Shown piece by piece: positions 45,313 through 54,241 of a DNA stretch of 64,000 bases. How positions within the stretch are numbered: the first letter of the stretch is position 1; every line of letters begins with the position of its first letter. The stretch is taken from the NCBI GenBank assembly GCA_016926855.1, contig JAFGNT010000008.1:1-64000 (forward strand), read 5' to 3'. The notes below the pieces were generated by a model. The model ran no database searches, was not told the origin of the DNA, and was given only the letters and a program-made list of their open reading frames with translations. Source of the stretch: Methanomicrobiaceae archaeon (GTDB taxonomy: Archaea > Halobacteriota > Methanomicrobia > Methanomicrobiales > Methanomicrobiaceae). The position numbers and the translations under genes are program-made.

Positions 45313-46773
45313 TCACCGGGAAAGAATTCCCATGATGATCTTGCCGTACGCGGGCCGCGTGATGAACACGCCGATTAATACGCCGAGAATTGTAATGATG
45401 GCAAATCCTTTCAGAGTGGAGAGATCCATCAACGCAAGCGGGAGCATCGCGATAAAGGTCGTTGAAGCGGCCACCATGATAATGCCGAGAGCACGGGAGA
45501 GGCGCTTGAGATAGAGGGTCGGCGACGGGACACGCCCTTCGAAGAGAACCTCATCGGTAATCACCACGAGCTGGTCGATGCCTGTTCCGAGAACCGCAAT
45601 CAGCCCGGCGATGCTGGCAAGATCCAGCTGCTGGATGAACCGTGCGATGCCGAGCAAAATGATGATCTCCGCAACATTCGTCCCGATCATCGGCAGGACG
45701 ATTGAAGGCTCACGGTACCGGTAGTAGACCGTTACCCCGACAGCGAGCAGGGCAAAAATTCCGGCAAGAACTGACATTATCTTGAAGTATTCGCCAAGAT
45801 TGGCGGGGACCGAGCCGGAACCGGCCACCTCGACATCCACCGGCAGCGCGCCGGCGCGAAGGTGAATTTCAAGTGTCTTCGCCTGTTCAAGACCTTCCGC
45901 GCCGCTTCCCGTGGAGGCGCTCAGCTGCCGGACGGGAAAGCCCTGAAGGTTTGACGCCAGATCAGGGGAAAGAGGAGCGCTGTAGACGATGGCGTCGTCC
46001 AGCAGCATAATCAGCTGGTGGTTGTCCGGATCACGCACCGCTCCGTAGGTGATCGCCGCCTCACGGAAGGCATCCGCCCCCGAATCGCTCAGGGTAAACC
46101 CGACACCCCACTGGCTGCTTCCCGGCGGGTACTGGCTCGGCGTCGACACGCTCGTAATATCCTCCCCGAACAGCACATGCTCGGTTGCGTTTCCTGCGGT
46201 CTGGATTCGGATTTCAAATTTACCCTGTTTTCCGACGATGTCCTGCGCTGTTGTGATGTCCGCTCCCGCAAGTTCGATACGGATATAGCGTGTCACCCCT
46301 TCGAGGCCGGTGAGGGTATTGATGCGGGCATCGCGGGTCCCGAGCGTATTGACCTTTTCCTCGAGGATTCTTTTTACGTCATCGGCGGTTTCCTCGGAAA
46401 CACCCTGTGTATACGAGGTGATGGTCCCTCCCGCTGCGGTAAAGACCGGTTCGAGTTCCTCGCGTGTATAGAATTTCCGTATCTCGATAAGATCGTCATC
46501 CACCAGATATACCTCGGCATCGAGGCGGTCCCTGAGATCGGGAATGAATTCTTCGACCGGCACATCGGTTGAGAATCCGACGATTTCGGCCTTGAAAGCG
46601 AGCTGCAGCCATGCGCCGCCTTCAAGATCAAGCCCGAGCTGCAGGTTGCCGGTCAGACCGGCATCCGGGTTGAAGGAAAGGAGGTAGATGCTCGCAACCG
46701 ATGCGATGATGAGCACCGCCATGATGAGAACACGCCAGTCAGACAGGATCTGCCGGAAAGCGTCCGTGTTCAT
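45313..46773 (-). CDS. secD: Protein translocase subunit SecD
   Basis: A 486-residue membrane protein. An N-terminal helix (WRVLIMAVLIIASVASIYLL) is followed by LGLDLEGGAWLQLAFKA (the D-X-GG-X motif region), a large extracytoplasmic P1 domain of about 250 residues, and five C-terminal helices. The hydrophobic C-terminus resembles RND-type domains. SecD supports release and folding of secreted proteins. The start codon ATG overlaps the secF stop by 4 bp, so the pair is coupled. Confidence 0.95.
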   Translation of the reverse strand: MNTDAFRQILSDWRVLIMAVLIIASVASIYLLSFNPDAGLTGNLQLGLDLEGGAWLQLAFKAEIVGFSTDVPVEEFIPDLRDRLDAEVYLVDDDLIEIRKFYTREELEPVFTAAGGTITSYTQGVSEETADDVKRILEEKVNTLGTRDARINTLTGLEGVTRYIRIELAGADITTAQDIVGKQGKFEIRIQTAGNATEHVLFGEDITSVSTPSQYPPGSSQWGVGFTLSDSGADAFREAAITYGAVRDPDNHQLIMLLDDAIVYSAPLSPDLASNLQGFPVRQLSASTGSGAEGLEQAKTLEIHLRAGALPVDVEVAGSGSVPANLGEYFKIMSVLAGIFALLAVGVTVYYRYREPSIVLPMIGTNVAEIIILLGIARFIQQLDLASIAGLIAVLGTGIDQLVVITDEVLFEGRVPSPTLYLKRLSRALGIIMVAASTTFIAMLPLALMDLSTLKGFAIITILGVLIGVFITRPAYGKIIMGILSR

Positions 46774-47624
46774 TTCGCACCCCCGCGTGTCACGTACCAC
46801 TTCAGGAGGCCCGCGTTTAAGAGCCAGGTGTTCATCAGATCCACGACGAGGCCGATTAAGAGCACCGTGGAAATCTCACGGATAATGATAATCTGCGCAA
46901 AGGCGGAGACGATAAACATCGCTGCCACTGCGGTCAGCGTCGTGGTCGTCATGATAAACCCTGTTCGGAACGCTCCCTCGAGCTTCTCGTTCACCTTCCC
47001 CTTTCGTTTCAGGAGGCGGGTGGTGAGGAGAATGTCACTGTCCACCGAATACCCGATCAGCATCAGGAGGGCGGCGGTCGTGCCGAGCGACAGGCTGATA
47101 CCGAATGCGTCCATAAACGCCGCAGTAATTACGATATCTGAAAATGCGGAGAGGACGACCGCGAATGACGGGATAAACGTCCGAAACGCGATGAAGACAA
47201 CAGCCGACATCCCGACAAACGAGAAGAGCAGGGCCACAAGTGCCTGTCCCTGCAGGGTTTTGCCGAAAGTTTCTCCTATCTGGTCGATCTTCGCATCAGG
47301 GTACCGCGACTGGACATCACCGGTGAGAGCCCTGAAGGTATCGTCGTCCATATATTCAAAGGTGATATACCGCCCGTTGTTCACACTCTCACCGATGGAG
47401 ACAACAGGGTATTCGGCGAAATAGCGGGCGATCTCTTCTCTGCTGTCATCCGTAAACACCGTCAGTGCCACCCCGCCTGCAAAATCAATGCCGGGATTGA
47501 CCGGCATTCCCGTCGAAAAGGTATTGAAGGCAAGAAAGGCACACGATAGAATAAGAATGGCGATGGGAAGGGCAACCATTGTTTTTGGTGCATATGAACC
47601 TATATCATAGGTAATAAATCCCAT
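46770..47624 (-). CDS. secF: Protein translocase subunit SecF
   Basis: A 284-residue partner of SecD. An N-terminal helix (MVALPIAILILSCAFLAFNTF) leads to NPGIDFAGGVALTVFTDD, the SecF/SecD domain motif, then a P1 domain and five helices with GIDQL-like GYSVDSDILLTTRLLKRK. It is followed by secD. The gene order secF-secD is typical for euryarchaea. Confidence 0.95.
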   Translation of the reverse strand: MGFITYDIGSYAPKTMVALPIAILILSCAFLAFNTFSTGMPVNPGIDFAGGVALTVFTDDSREEIARYFAEYPVVSIGESVNNGRYITFEYMDDDTFRALTGDVQSRYPDAKIDQIGETFGKTLQGQALVALLFSFVGMSAVVFIAFRTFIPSFAVVLSAFSDIVITAAFMDAFGISLSLGTTAALLMLIGYSVDSDILLTTRLLKRKGKVNEKLEGAFRTGFIMTTTTLTAVAAMFIVSAFAQIIIIREISTVLLIGLVVDLMNTWLLNAGLLKWYVTRGGAK

Positions 47625-47805
47625 GTCTAGTGATTTGTGCCTGAATGATTAAATTGTTGGTATTCTGCGCCATCCCGACCGGCATATCGCCGCCTGCATA
47701 AGAGAAGGAATTCCCGCCCCCCTGCCGGTGGAGAAAGGGAAATTGCACGCCTGTGGCGGGATTGAAATAAAAACCCTTAAATAAAATTCGGAAATACAGC
47801 AGAAT

Positions 47806-48120
47806 ATGAGATCACCGGCTGATCTTAGGAAAGAGATAGAGAGCCGTCTGCGGAGCTACCTCTCACGGGATAAAACCGGAATACGCCATGAAATCCTCAA
47901 TATTTTTGTAAAAATCAAATCCTTAACAATTGCAGACGTGCACGACTTCCTCCAGCAGCGGTTCGAGATCACCTACCAGTCCGTTGCGTCGATGGTCGGG
48001 ATCATCGCCTCTAAAATCGGCATCCTTCGTGTCATCAGGACGACGGACACTACAAATACGACGTACGAGCTTCGGGACCAGTACCGCGATCTCGTGGTCC
48101 GTGTGATCGGATCGTGCTGA
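47806..48120 (+). CDS. DUF2551 family winged-helix protein
   Basis: A 104-residue protein known to me as a methanogen-specific DUF2551 family. LTIADVHDFLQQRFEITYQSVASMVGIIASKIGILRVIRTT forms a helix-turn-helix, and TTYELRDQYRDLVVRV closes the wing, so a DNA-binding role is likely. The TATA-like TTAAATAAAATTC about 30 bp upstream supports the start. Confidence 0.7.
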   Translation: MRSPADLRKEIESRLRSYLSRDKTGIRHEILNIFVKIKSLTIADVHDFLQQRFEITYQSVASMVGIIASKIGILRVIRTTDTTNTTYELRDQYRDLVVRVIGSC

Positions 48121-48178
48121 CCGGGGCAGTCCGGTGGCACAACTGTTTTCTCCTCTTTCTTCATATCTTTACAGAAGA

Positions 48179-48448
48179 ATGCATACCGATATCGGGGATT
48201 CGAATCCTGTTCATGAAATTACCCTCACTGACGAGGTTCGTGACTTCGTCAGGGAGCGGAAGTGCGATTTTCGTATTTGCACCTCATGCGGGGGTCCCAT
48301 TTTGCTCCCCGTCACCGTTAAACCGCCGAAATCATCGGACATGGAGATCTACGTGGACGACCAGATCATTTATGTCTCAATCTTTCAGGCGCGGTACATC
48401 GATCGCATCCACATGGGAATGGTACCCCGGTTCTTCGGGTACGACTGA
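48179..48448 (+). CDS. Uncharacterised 89-aa protein with zinc-knuckle-like CxxC
   Basis: A small protein: MHTDIGDSNPVHEITLTDEVRDFVRERKCDFRICTSCGGPILLP, with cysteines in a C-x4-C-x2-C array, then IYVDDQIIYVSIFQARYIDRIHMGMVPRFF. I do not recognise a family. It lies 10 bp before the archease gene and may belong to the archease-RtcB transcript. The longer upstream frame (from 48134) is less likely. Confidence 0.6.
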   Translation: MHTDIGDSNPVHEITLTDEVRDFVRERKCDFRICTSCGGPILLPVTVKPPKSSDMEIYVDDQIIYVSIFQARYIDRIHMGMVPRFFGYD

Positions 48449-48458
48449 TGATGCCGCC

Positions 48459-48866
48459 ATGCCGCATACAGAACTGGAGCACACAGCAGACATCCTGATC
48501 CGTGTATGGGGACAAACCCTCGACGAGCTCTTTTCCGACGCCGCAACCGCCATGGCCGCGGTGATGTTCGAACACCGGCGGTGTGCAGGTGTCGAGAAAA
48601 CGTTTTCACTCACTGCCGACGATCCGGAATCGCTCCTCCATGACTTCCTCTCGGAACTCCTGTTCCTCTCCGAAGTGGAAAGTATCGTGTTTTCCGACAT
48701 CCGGGCCCGCGTGGAGGGAAACACCGTGCACTGCACCGCGCGGGGAGAGCCCTTTTCTCCGGAGCGGCACCGGGGCGGAACGGAGATTAAGGGCATCTCC
48801 TATTCGGGGCTGCGAATTATTAACACCGATAAAGGTTATCAGGTAGACATACTCTTTGACGTGTGA
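48459..48866 (+). CDS. Archease
   Basis: A 135-residue protein (MPHTELEHTADILIRVWGQTLDELFSDAATAMAAVM, with acidic metal-binding residues and the C-terminal DILFDV). Archease activates the RNA ligase RtcB by promoting its guanylylation. The gene is followed 10 bp later by rtcB, the classical archaeal arrangement. The upstream in-frame extension from 48114 has no family similarity. Confidence 0.92.
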   Translation: MPHTELEHTADILIRVWGQTLDELFSDAATAMAAVMFEHRRCAGVEKTFSLTADDPESLLHDFLSELLFLSEVESIVFSDIRARVEGNTVHCTARGEPFSPERHRGGTEIKGISYSGLRIINTDKGYQVDILFDV

Positions 48867-48876
48867 GGTGATGGGG

Positions 48877-50310
48877 ATGCAAACAGGAATACGAAAGGTG
48901 GGCACCATGGAGTGGGAGGTTCCCCTGGGGTACGTGCCGGGCATGCGTGTGCCGGGACGCTTCTACCTCTCCGACGACCTCGCGGGTTCGGTGGAGGAGG
49001 GGGCCGTCAGGCAGCTGGCACATGTGGCCACACTGCCCGGAATTGTGAAATACTCGCTTGCAATGCCAGATATCCACTGGGGATACGGTTTTCCCATCGG
49101 GGGAGTGGCGGCGTTCGACATGGAGCACGGCATCATCTCACCGGGCGGCGTGGGCTTCGATATCAACTGCGGCGTGCGGCTCATCACCACCCCGCTCACT
49201 CTCAAAGACATCACACGGAAACGGGAACTTATCGAGGCGCTGTTTAAGACCATCCCGACGGGTGTCGGAGCAAAAAGCACGCTGAAACTCTCTGCGCGGG
49301 ATCTCCTTGACATGATGGATGAGGGAGCCGCCTGGGCGGTCCGGAACGGCTTCGGAAATGAGACCGATCTCGAACACTGCGAAGAGAACGGCTCCATGAA
49401 GGAGGCGTCAAGCGCAGACGTAAGCCAGAAAGCACGCCAGCGCGGCATGCCGCAGTGCGGTACGCTCGGGTCGGGCAATCACTTCCTCGAGTTGCAGGTC
49501 GTCGCAGAGGTTACCGATGAGCGGGCGGCAGCGGCATACGGGATCGAAGAGGGGCAGATTTGCTGCATGATACACTGCGGCTCCCGCGGGCTCGGCCACC
49601 AGGTCTGCACGGATCACCTGAAAGTGCTCGATAAGGCCACCGGAAAATATAACATAGAGATCCCCGACCGCCAGCTTGCGTGCGCACCGGTGTCGAGCGC
49701 GGAAGGAAAGGCGTATCTCGGCGCGATGGCGGCGGCGGCAAACTACGCATGGGCGAACCGCCAGATGATCACCCACCATACACGCGGGGTATTCGCCTCA
49801 TTCTTCGGACTGGAGCACGAGGATATGACGCTCGTGTACGATGTCGCCCACAACGTGGCGAAGATCGAGGAGCACGTGGTGGACGGCCGGTCCATGCGGC
49901 TCTGTGTCCACCGGAAGGGTGCCACCCGCGCGTTCGGCCCGGGATCACGGGACATTCCCCGCGCCTATTTAAACGAGGGGCAGCCGGTCATTATCCCGGG
50001 CAGCATGGGATCGTCCTCGTACATCCTGAAAGGCACGGCAACAGCCATGGAAAAGACATTCGGAAGCACCTGTCACGGGGCCGGGCGACTTATGAGCAGG
50101 ACACAGGCAAAAAAGAGCAGCAGTGGCGCTGATGTGCAAAAAACGCTCGCAAAGCAGGGAATTATCGTCAGGGCGACAAGCCCGGCCGTGATCGCCGAGG
50201 AAGCGCCCGGCGCGTACAAACCGAGCAGCGAGGTCGTGCGTGTCGTGCACGAGGCCGGAATCTCGCTCACGGTGGCACGGCTTGAACCACTGGGAGTGAT
50301 TAAAGGATGA
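48877..50310 (+). CDS. rtcB: tRNA-splicing ligase RtcB
   Basis: Joins spliced tRNA exons (2',3'-cyclic phosphate and 5'-OH ends) using GTP. The 477-residue protein has GFDINCGVRLI (metal Asp and Cys), GTLGSGNHFLELQV, MIHCGSRGLGHQV with the active-site His region, and CHGAGRLMSRTQAKK near the C-terminus, and lacks an intein. GAGGTG lies 6 bases before ATG 48877. The intron-containing tRNA at 58256 in this window is a natural substrate. Confidence 0.96.
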   Translation: MQTGIRKVGTMEWEVPLGYVPGMRVPGRFYLSDDLAGSVEEGAVRQLAHVATLPGIVKYSLAMPDIHWGYGFPIGGVAAFDMEHGIISPGGVGFDINCGVRLITTPLTLKDITRKRELIEALFKTIPTGVGAKSTLKLSARDLLDMMDEGAAWAVRNGFGNETDLEHCEENGSMKEASSADVSQKARQRGMPQCGTLGSGNHFLELQVVAEVTDERAAAAYGIEEGQICCMIHCGSRGLGHQVCTDHLKVLDKATGKYNIEIPDRQLACAPVSSAEGKAYLGAMAAAANYAWANRQMITHHTRGVFASFFGLEHEDMTLVYDVAHNVAKIEEHVVDGRSMRLCVHRKGATRAFGPGSRDIPRAYLNEGQPVIIPGSMGSSSYILKGTATAMEKTFGSTCHGAGRLMSRTQAKKSSSGADVQKTLAKQGIIVRATSPAVIAEEAPGAYKPSSEVVRVVHEAGISLTVARLEPLGVIKG

Positions 50311-50882
50311 AATGCGGGGCGGCCCTTGCATGGGATTCGGATCTCGTCTTCACGCGATTCATCGAGGACTGCGGGGTACGGTGCGAACTGGTCACGCCGC
50401 ATATGCTTGCTGCACCCTTTTACCGCGGATCCTTCGTCACGCTGGTAATTCCGACCGGATTCGGCAACCCCGCTTTTTCAGGCCTTCTTCCGGCCCTGCG
50501 TGCATCACAGGGCCGCATACGACGGTTCGTCGAGCGGGGCGGCAACCTCCTCGTCTTCGGCGCCATGAGCCCGAACGAGGAGGCGTACGACTGGCTCCCG
50601 TTCCCCGTCCGGTACCACCATGAATATTTCCGGGCGTCTGTCACTCTCGATGACGAGAAAGACGGGCATATCCTCGAGGATTTTGACTGCAGTGCCGTCG
50701 AATGCGACGGGCATTTTTCGGAATTCGATGGCAGCCGGGTGGTGGAAGCGGAGAACGGGCGTGCGCTCATGGTCAGGCACAGTCTCGGAAAGGGCACCAT
50801 ATACGTGACGGCCATCCACGAGTACCCGTCCCGCCGGTTTATCCGGTCATTCTGCACGGGTGATACGGAAACCTTATTTTAG
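50307..50882 (+). CDS. Uncharacterised GATase-like protein coupled to rtcB
   Basis: A 191-residue soluble protein whose start ATG overlaps the rtcB stop by 4 bp. The VTLVIPTGFGNPAFSGLLPALRASQGRIRRFVERGGNLLVFGAMSP stretch looks like a class I glutamine-amidotransferase/ThuA-like fold with the elbow region, but no catalytic Cys-His is clear. Later KGTIYVTAIHEYPSRRFIRSF. I do not know the function; the coupling to rtcB hints at RNA processing. Confidence 0.65.
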   Translation: MKCGAALAWDSDLVFTRFIEDCGVRCELVTPHMLAAPFYRGSFVTLVIPTGFGNPAFSGLLPALRASQGRIRRFVERGGNLLVFGAMSPNEEAYDWLPFPVRYHHEYFRASVTLDDEKDGHILEDFDCSAVECDGHFSEFDGSRVVEAENGRALMVRHSLGKGTIYVTAIHEYPSRRFIRSFCTGDTETLF

Positions 50883-50915
50883 GTGAGAAATGACTGAGAT
50901 GTGAGGATATTCCTT

Positions 50916-51338
50916 ATGGACCAGTATGTGATCTCGACCGGCTCCCGACCTCATGACCTCCTGCCCGTTGTCATGGCGTTTCACGAGCTTTTAAACCGGC
51001 TTCCGGTAACTGCACGTTCTCTCCAGTACCCGGGTGTACGGATTGAGAACGGAGTGGTAATCGATGAGGCATACTCCGGTCCGGCACTCGAAGAGGCCAT
51101 CAGGAAGAATTCACTTGTCAGAGCCACACCGTCGGCCGGTTCGTACAAGGGTATTCCGGTCGTTGTCGCCCCCCTGCGAAACAGCACAGGAGAGGCAATC
51201 GGGGCGATTGGCGTCGTCGATATGACCGGTATCTTTGATCTGGCTACACTCATGGAGCACCAGTCCGATATCATCAGACAGGTCTGCGGCACGGATCCCT
51301 GCCCGCTCCCCTCCGAAGCAATCGATGCCAAAAGGTAG
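50916..51338 (+). CDS. DUF2111 family protein
   Basis: A 140-residue protein resembling the methanogen DUF2111 family: VVMAFHELLNRLPVTARSLQYPGVRIENGVVIDEAYSGP, then SYKGIPVVVAPLRNSTGEAIGAIGVVDMTGIFDLATLMEH. The GEAIGAIGVVD turn recalls a GAF/PAS-like ligand sensor (inference). GAGG lies 9 bases before ATG 50916. It stands 5 bp before birA, so it may be co-transcribed with the biotin ligase. Confidence 0.65.
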   Translation: MDQYVISTGSRPHDLLPVVMAFHELLNRLPVTARSLQYPGVRIENGVVIDEAYSGPALEEAIRKNSLVRATPSAGSYKGIPVVVAPLRNSTGEAIGAIGVVDMTGIFDLATLMEHQSDIIRQVCGTDPCPLPSEAIDAKR

Positions 51339-51343
51339 TTGCC

Positions 51344-52324
51344 ATGAATGAAACATCCCTTAAAGTCCTCTCCATTCTCGAAGAGGCGGACGGATCCATC
51401 TCGGGCGAGACGATCAGCTCACAGCTGGGCGTGAGCAGGTCTGCTGTCTGGAAACATATCAGGGAACTCAGGGATTGGGGATACGTGATCAGCGCCTCGC
51501 GCCAGGAAGGGTACCGGCTGGACGCGGCAACCGGGCGCCTGCTCCCCTATGAAATCAGGAAGCTTCTGAAAACCCGATTCATCGGCCGGGACATCCGGTA
51601 CTACAAAAGCACGGCATCCACGACGTGGGTGGCCAAGGATCTCTGCTCCAGGGGTGATCCGGCATCCTTAAACGGCACGGTCATCGTCGCCGAAGAGCAG
51701 ACCGGAGGCATCGGCCGTCTCGGGCGGGCGTGGGTTTCCCCCTCGGGAGGGATCTGGTTCACGATCATTCTCACGCCCGACATCCCGATAGACCACCTGT
51801 TCATGATCACGATGGCGGGATCCATCGCTGTGGCACGGGCGATCCGAAAGGAATACGATATCGGGGCGCTCATCAAGTGGCCGAACGACATTTATATCGG
51901 GGACAAAAAGGTCTCCGGCCTGCTGCTTGAGCTCTCTGCAGAGGCGGATACTGTGCATTACTGCCTGCTCGGGATCGGCATCGACGCAAACATCGATCCC
52001 ACACACCTTCCCTCCGAATTCGCAAACACCATCACCTCGATCTCCGCGGAAACGGGGTCCGAGATTGACCGCCGCACCCTGCTTGCCCGTGTGCTGCGCG
52101 AATTCGAGCAGCGCTACCTCCTTCTGGAAAGCGAGGAGTACGAATCAATTCTCAGGGAATGGAAGAGCCTTTCACTCACTCTCGACCACCGCGTCCATGT
52201 GCGCACGCTCAGGAAAAGCGTCGAGGGTGAGGCCATCGACATCGATGATCACGGGGCGCTCCTCATCAGGAAGGACAACGGCAGGGTGGAGCGGGTCATC
52301 TCAGGCGACTGCAGCCACACCTGA
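51344..52324 (+). CDS. birA: Bifunctional biotin ligase/repressor BirA
   Basis: A 326-residue protein with an N-terminal winged-helix domain (SILEEADGSISGETISSQLGVSRSAVWKHIRELRDWGYVI) and a biotin ligase domain with GGIGRLGRAWVSPSGGIW and IKWPNDIYIGDKKVSGLLLEL. It attaches biotin to the carboxylase PycB and, through its helix-turn-helix, can repress biotin genes. A matching BirA box lies directly downstream, in front of bioY. Archaeal ligases often lack the DNA-binding domain, so its presence supports regulation here. Confidence 0.95.
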   Translation: MNETSLKVLSILEEADGSISGETISSQLGVSRSAVWKHIRELRDWGYVISASRQEGYRLDAATGRLLPYEIRKLLKTRFIGRDIRYYKSTASTTWVAKDLCSRGDPASLNGTVIVAEEQTGGIGRLGRAWVSPSGGIWFTIILTPDIPIDHLFMITMAGSIAVARAIRKEYDIGALIKWPNDIYIGDKKVSGLLLELSAEADTVHYCLLGIGIDANIDPTHLPSEFANTITSISAETGSEIDRRTLLARVLREFEQRYLLLESEEYESILREWKSLSLTLDHRVHVRTLRKSVEGEAIDIDDHGALLIRKDNGRVERVISGDCSHT

Positions 52325-52335
52325 TATCTTTTTCG

Positions 52336-52365
52336 TGTTAACCTCCAAATAAGATCAGGTTGACA
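52336..52365 (+). promoter_or_regulatory. BirA operator in front of bioY
   Basis: TGTTAACC-N14-GGTTGACA matches the established BirA box (TGTTAACC-N14/15-GGTTAACA) with a single mismatch. It ends three bases before ATG 52369 of bioY and lies 12 bp after the birA stop. Binding of biotin-loaded BirA there would shut off the biotin uptake operon when biotin is plentiful. Confidence 0.75.
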
Positions 52366-52368
52366 GAG

Positions 52369-52878
52369 ATGTTCGGGAACGTAACGCGGACCCTCCTCCT
52401 GACACGGAGCGCCACGTTCATTGCACTGATCACTGCCGGGGCGTGGATTTCCATTCCGTTCGTTCCGGTCCCCCTCACCCTGCAGACATTCTTCGTGCTG
52501 CTCGCAGGGGCGGTGATGAAGCGATACGCCGCCGTGCCTGCCGTCTGCTATCTTTTACTCGGCGCACTCGGTATTCCGGTATTTCACAACGGGCTTGCCG
52601 GGATCGGAGTACTGCTCGGGCCGACGGGCGGCTATCTTCTCGGTTTTGTTCCCGCCGCCGTGGTTGTCGGCCTTGCCTACGAAACGAACAGACGCGCGAT
52701 CCGGGCGGCAGGCATCGCACTCGGAAGCATGGCAATTCTCGGGTGCGGCGTACTCTGGCTCGCAGGTTCGACACCGCTTTCCATCAGTGCGGCATTCATA
52801 GTCGGCGCTGTTCCCTTTCTGCCGGGCGATGCACTGAAATCGGCAGCAGGCTACCTGATAGCGGAACGGATCGAATGA
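52369..52878 (+). CDS. bioY: Biotin ECF transporter S component BioY
   Basis: A 169-residue membrane protein with six hydrophobic segments. The family motifs are ISIPFVPVPLTLQTFFVLLAGAVM near the N-terminus, LLGALGIPVFHNGLAGIGVLLGPTGGYLLGF in the middle, and FLPGDALKSAAGYLIAERI at the end. It binds biotin and couples to the ECF energising module encoded directly downstream. The start ATG 52369 is preferred over the in-frame TTG 52360. Confidence 0.95.
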   Translation: MFGNVTRTLLLTRSATFIALITAGAWISIPFVPVPLTLQTFFVLLAGAVMKRYAAVPAVCYLLLGALGIPVFHNGLAGIGVLLGPTGGYLLGFVPAAVVVGLAYETNRRAIRAAGIALGSMAILGCGVLWLAGSTPLSISAAFIVGAVPFLPGDALKSAAGYLIAERIE

Positions 52879-53552
52879 TCGAACTGCAGGCCCTCAGGCA
52901 CAGAATTCTCGACATCCCCTCACTCACGATACCGGAAGGGCACTGCATGGTCATCGGCCCGAACGGTGCAGGGAAATCCACCCTGCTGGAGCTCTGCGCC
53001 GGCATGCAGGTCCCGACCGGCGGGACGGTGAGCGTGTACGGAACGGAACCCCGCCGGTGCGCCGTCGGCTGGGTCTCGGAATTTCCGGACAGGACAGTCG
53101 TGTTCGACCGGGTCTTCGACGAGATCGCCTCCCCGCTCCGGTTTGTGCACCGGCCGTGCGATGAGACCGACACCCGGGTCAGGGAAACGGCGGCAGTAAT
53201 CGGTATCGACCATCTCCTCGGGGCATCGACACGGGAGATCTCCGGGGGGGAGAAGACGCTCGTCGCACTCGCAACCGCCGTGATCGCCTCCCCGTCCCTT
53301 CTGGTGCTTGACGACCCGGACACGCACTGTGACACGCACACAACACGGCACGTGCAGCAGGTGCTTGAACGCCTCCCGATACCGCACATCCTGCAGTGCA
53401 CGCAGGACATGGACACCGCGTCCGGTGCAGATACCGTGCTGTACATGGAGGGAGGACGAATTGTCCACGCGGGTACCCCGCGGGAGGTCTTTTCCCGCCT
53501 TATATCGTCGTGCTTCTACCCGGAGTGCTGGAGGGACGATTCGTGCGTCTGA
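52875..53552 (+). CDS. bioM: ECF transporter ATPase (EcfA-like, BioM)
   Basis: A 225-residue ABC ATPase with Walker A GPNGAGKST, signature ISGGEKT and Walker B LLVLDDPD. Two catalytic positions deviate: the Walker B glutamate is Asp (LDDPD), and the H-loop histidine is Gln (QCTQDMD). The start overlaps the bioY stop (ATGA). It should pair with the ATPase encoded next to it and energise biotin uptake. Confidence 0.87.
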   Translation: MIELQALRHRILDIPSLTIPEGHCMVIGPNGAGKSTLLELCAGMQVPTGGTVSVYGTEPRRCAVGWVSEFPDRTVVFDRVFDEIASPLRFVHRPCDETDTRVRETAAVIGIDHLLGASTREISGGEKTLVALATAVIASPSLLVLDDPDTHCDTHTTRHVQQVLERLPIPHILQCTQDMDTASGADTVLYMEGGRIVHAGTPREVFSRLISSCFYPECWRDDSCV

Positions 53553-54241
53553 TCTGCTCGGGCGTGCGGCGGAGGACGGGCACATTCCAACTCAGTGCCG
53601 ACGCCGTATTTACTCCCGGCATGCACCTTGTCACCGGCCGCGTCGGCAGCGGCAAATCATCACTTTCACGGCTGCTTGCCGGACTCGAACACCCCGATGC
53701 GGGGATTGTCAGGGCGGAAGGGATCTCCCGGACCATGCTCTCGATGCAGTTTCCCGAGTACCATGTCACCGCACCGACGGTTACAGGGGAGATTCGGTCG
53801 TGGGGCCTCTCCCCGGACGTTATACTCCACGAAACGGGTCTTGCCGGCCGTGAAAACGACCACCCTCTCCACCTGAGCCGCGGCGAGCTCAAAAGGCTTC
53901 ATCTCGCCTGCGTGCTGGCGACACAGTACGATGTGCTGATACTTGACGAACCGTTCAGCGCACTCGACTGTATCAGGAAGGAGCGTCTCTGCCGCCGCCT
54001 CGAAACGGCAGGGAACGGGATTACCATTATCCTGACCCACGAGCCGCTCTGGCTGCCGAAAACCGATATGCTCTGGGAGATGGACGCGGGAACACTCCGC
54101 TCCCTCGGCCGCATCCCGGAGGCGCTCCTGTCATGGGCGGATGCCCCGCGCCCGATCCGAACGGTCATCGACCGGGGGAACCTGCCCAGGAACATCACAC
54201 CCGCGGATATCAGGGAGGCACGATGCAGGACCCGCGGTTGA
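53543..54241 (+). CDS. Second ECF transporter ATPase
   Basis: A 232-residue ABC ATPase with Walker A GRVGSGKSS, Walker B LILDEPF and H-loop ILTHEP intact, but a degenerate signature (LSRGELKR). These are the reverse of the lesions in the first ATPase. GTG 53543 is chosen because GGAGGG lies 7 bases upstream and it overlaps the previous gene by 10 bp. The two proteins are expected to form an asymmetric heterodimer. Confidence 0.82.
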   Translation: MRLICSGVRRRTGTFQLSADAVFTPGMHLVTGRVGSGKSSLSRLLAGLEHPDAGIVRAEGISRTMLSMQFPEYHVTAPTVTGEIRSWGLSPDVILHETGLAGRENDHPLHLSRGELKRLHLACVLATQYDVLILDEPFSALDCIRKERLCRRLETAGNGITIILTHEPLWLPKTDMLWEMDAGTLRSLGRIPEALLSWADAPRPIRTVIDRGNLPRNITPADIREARCRTRG

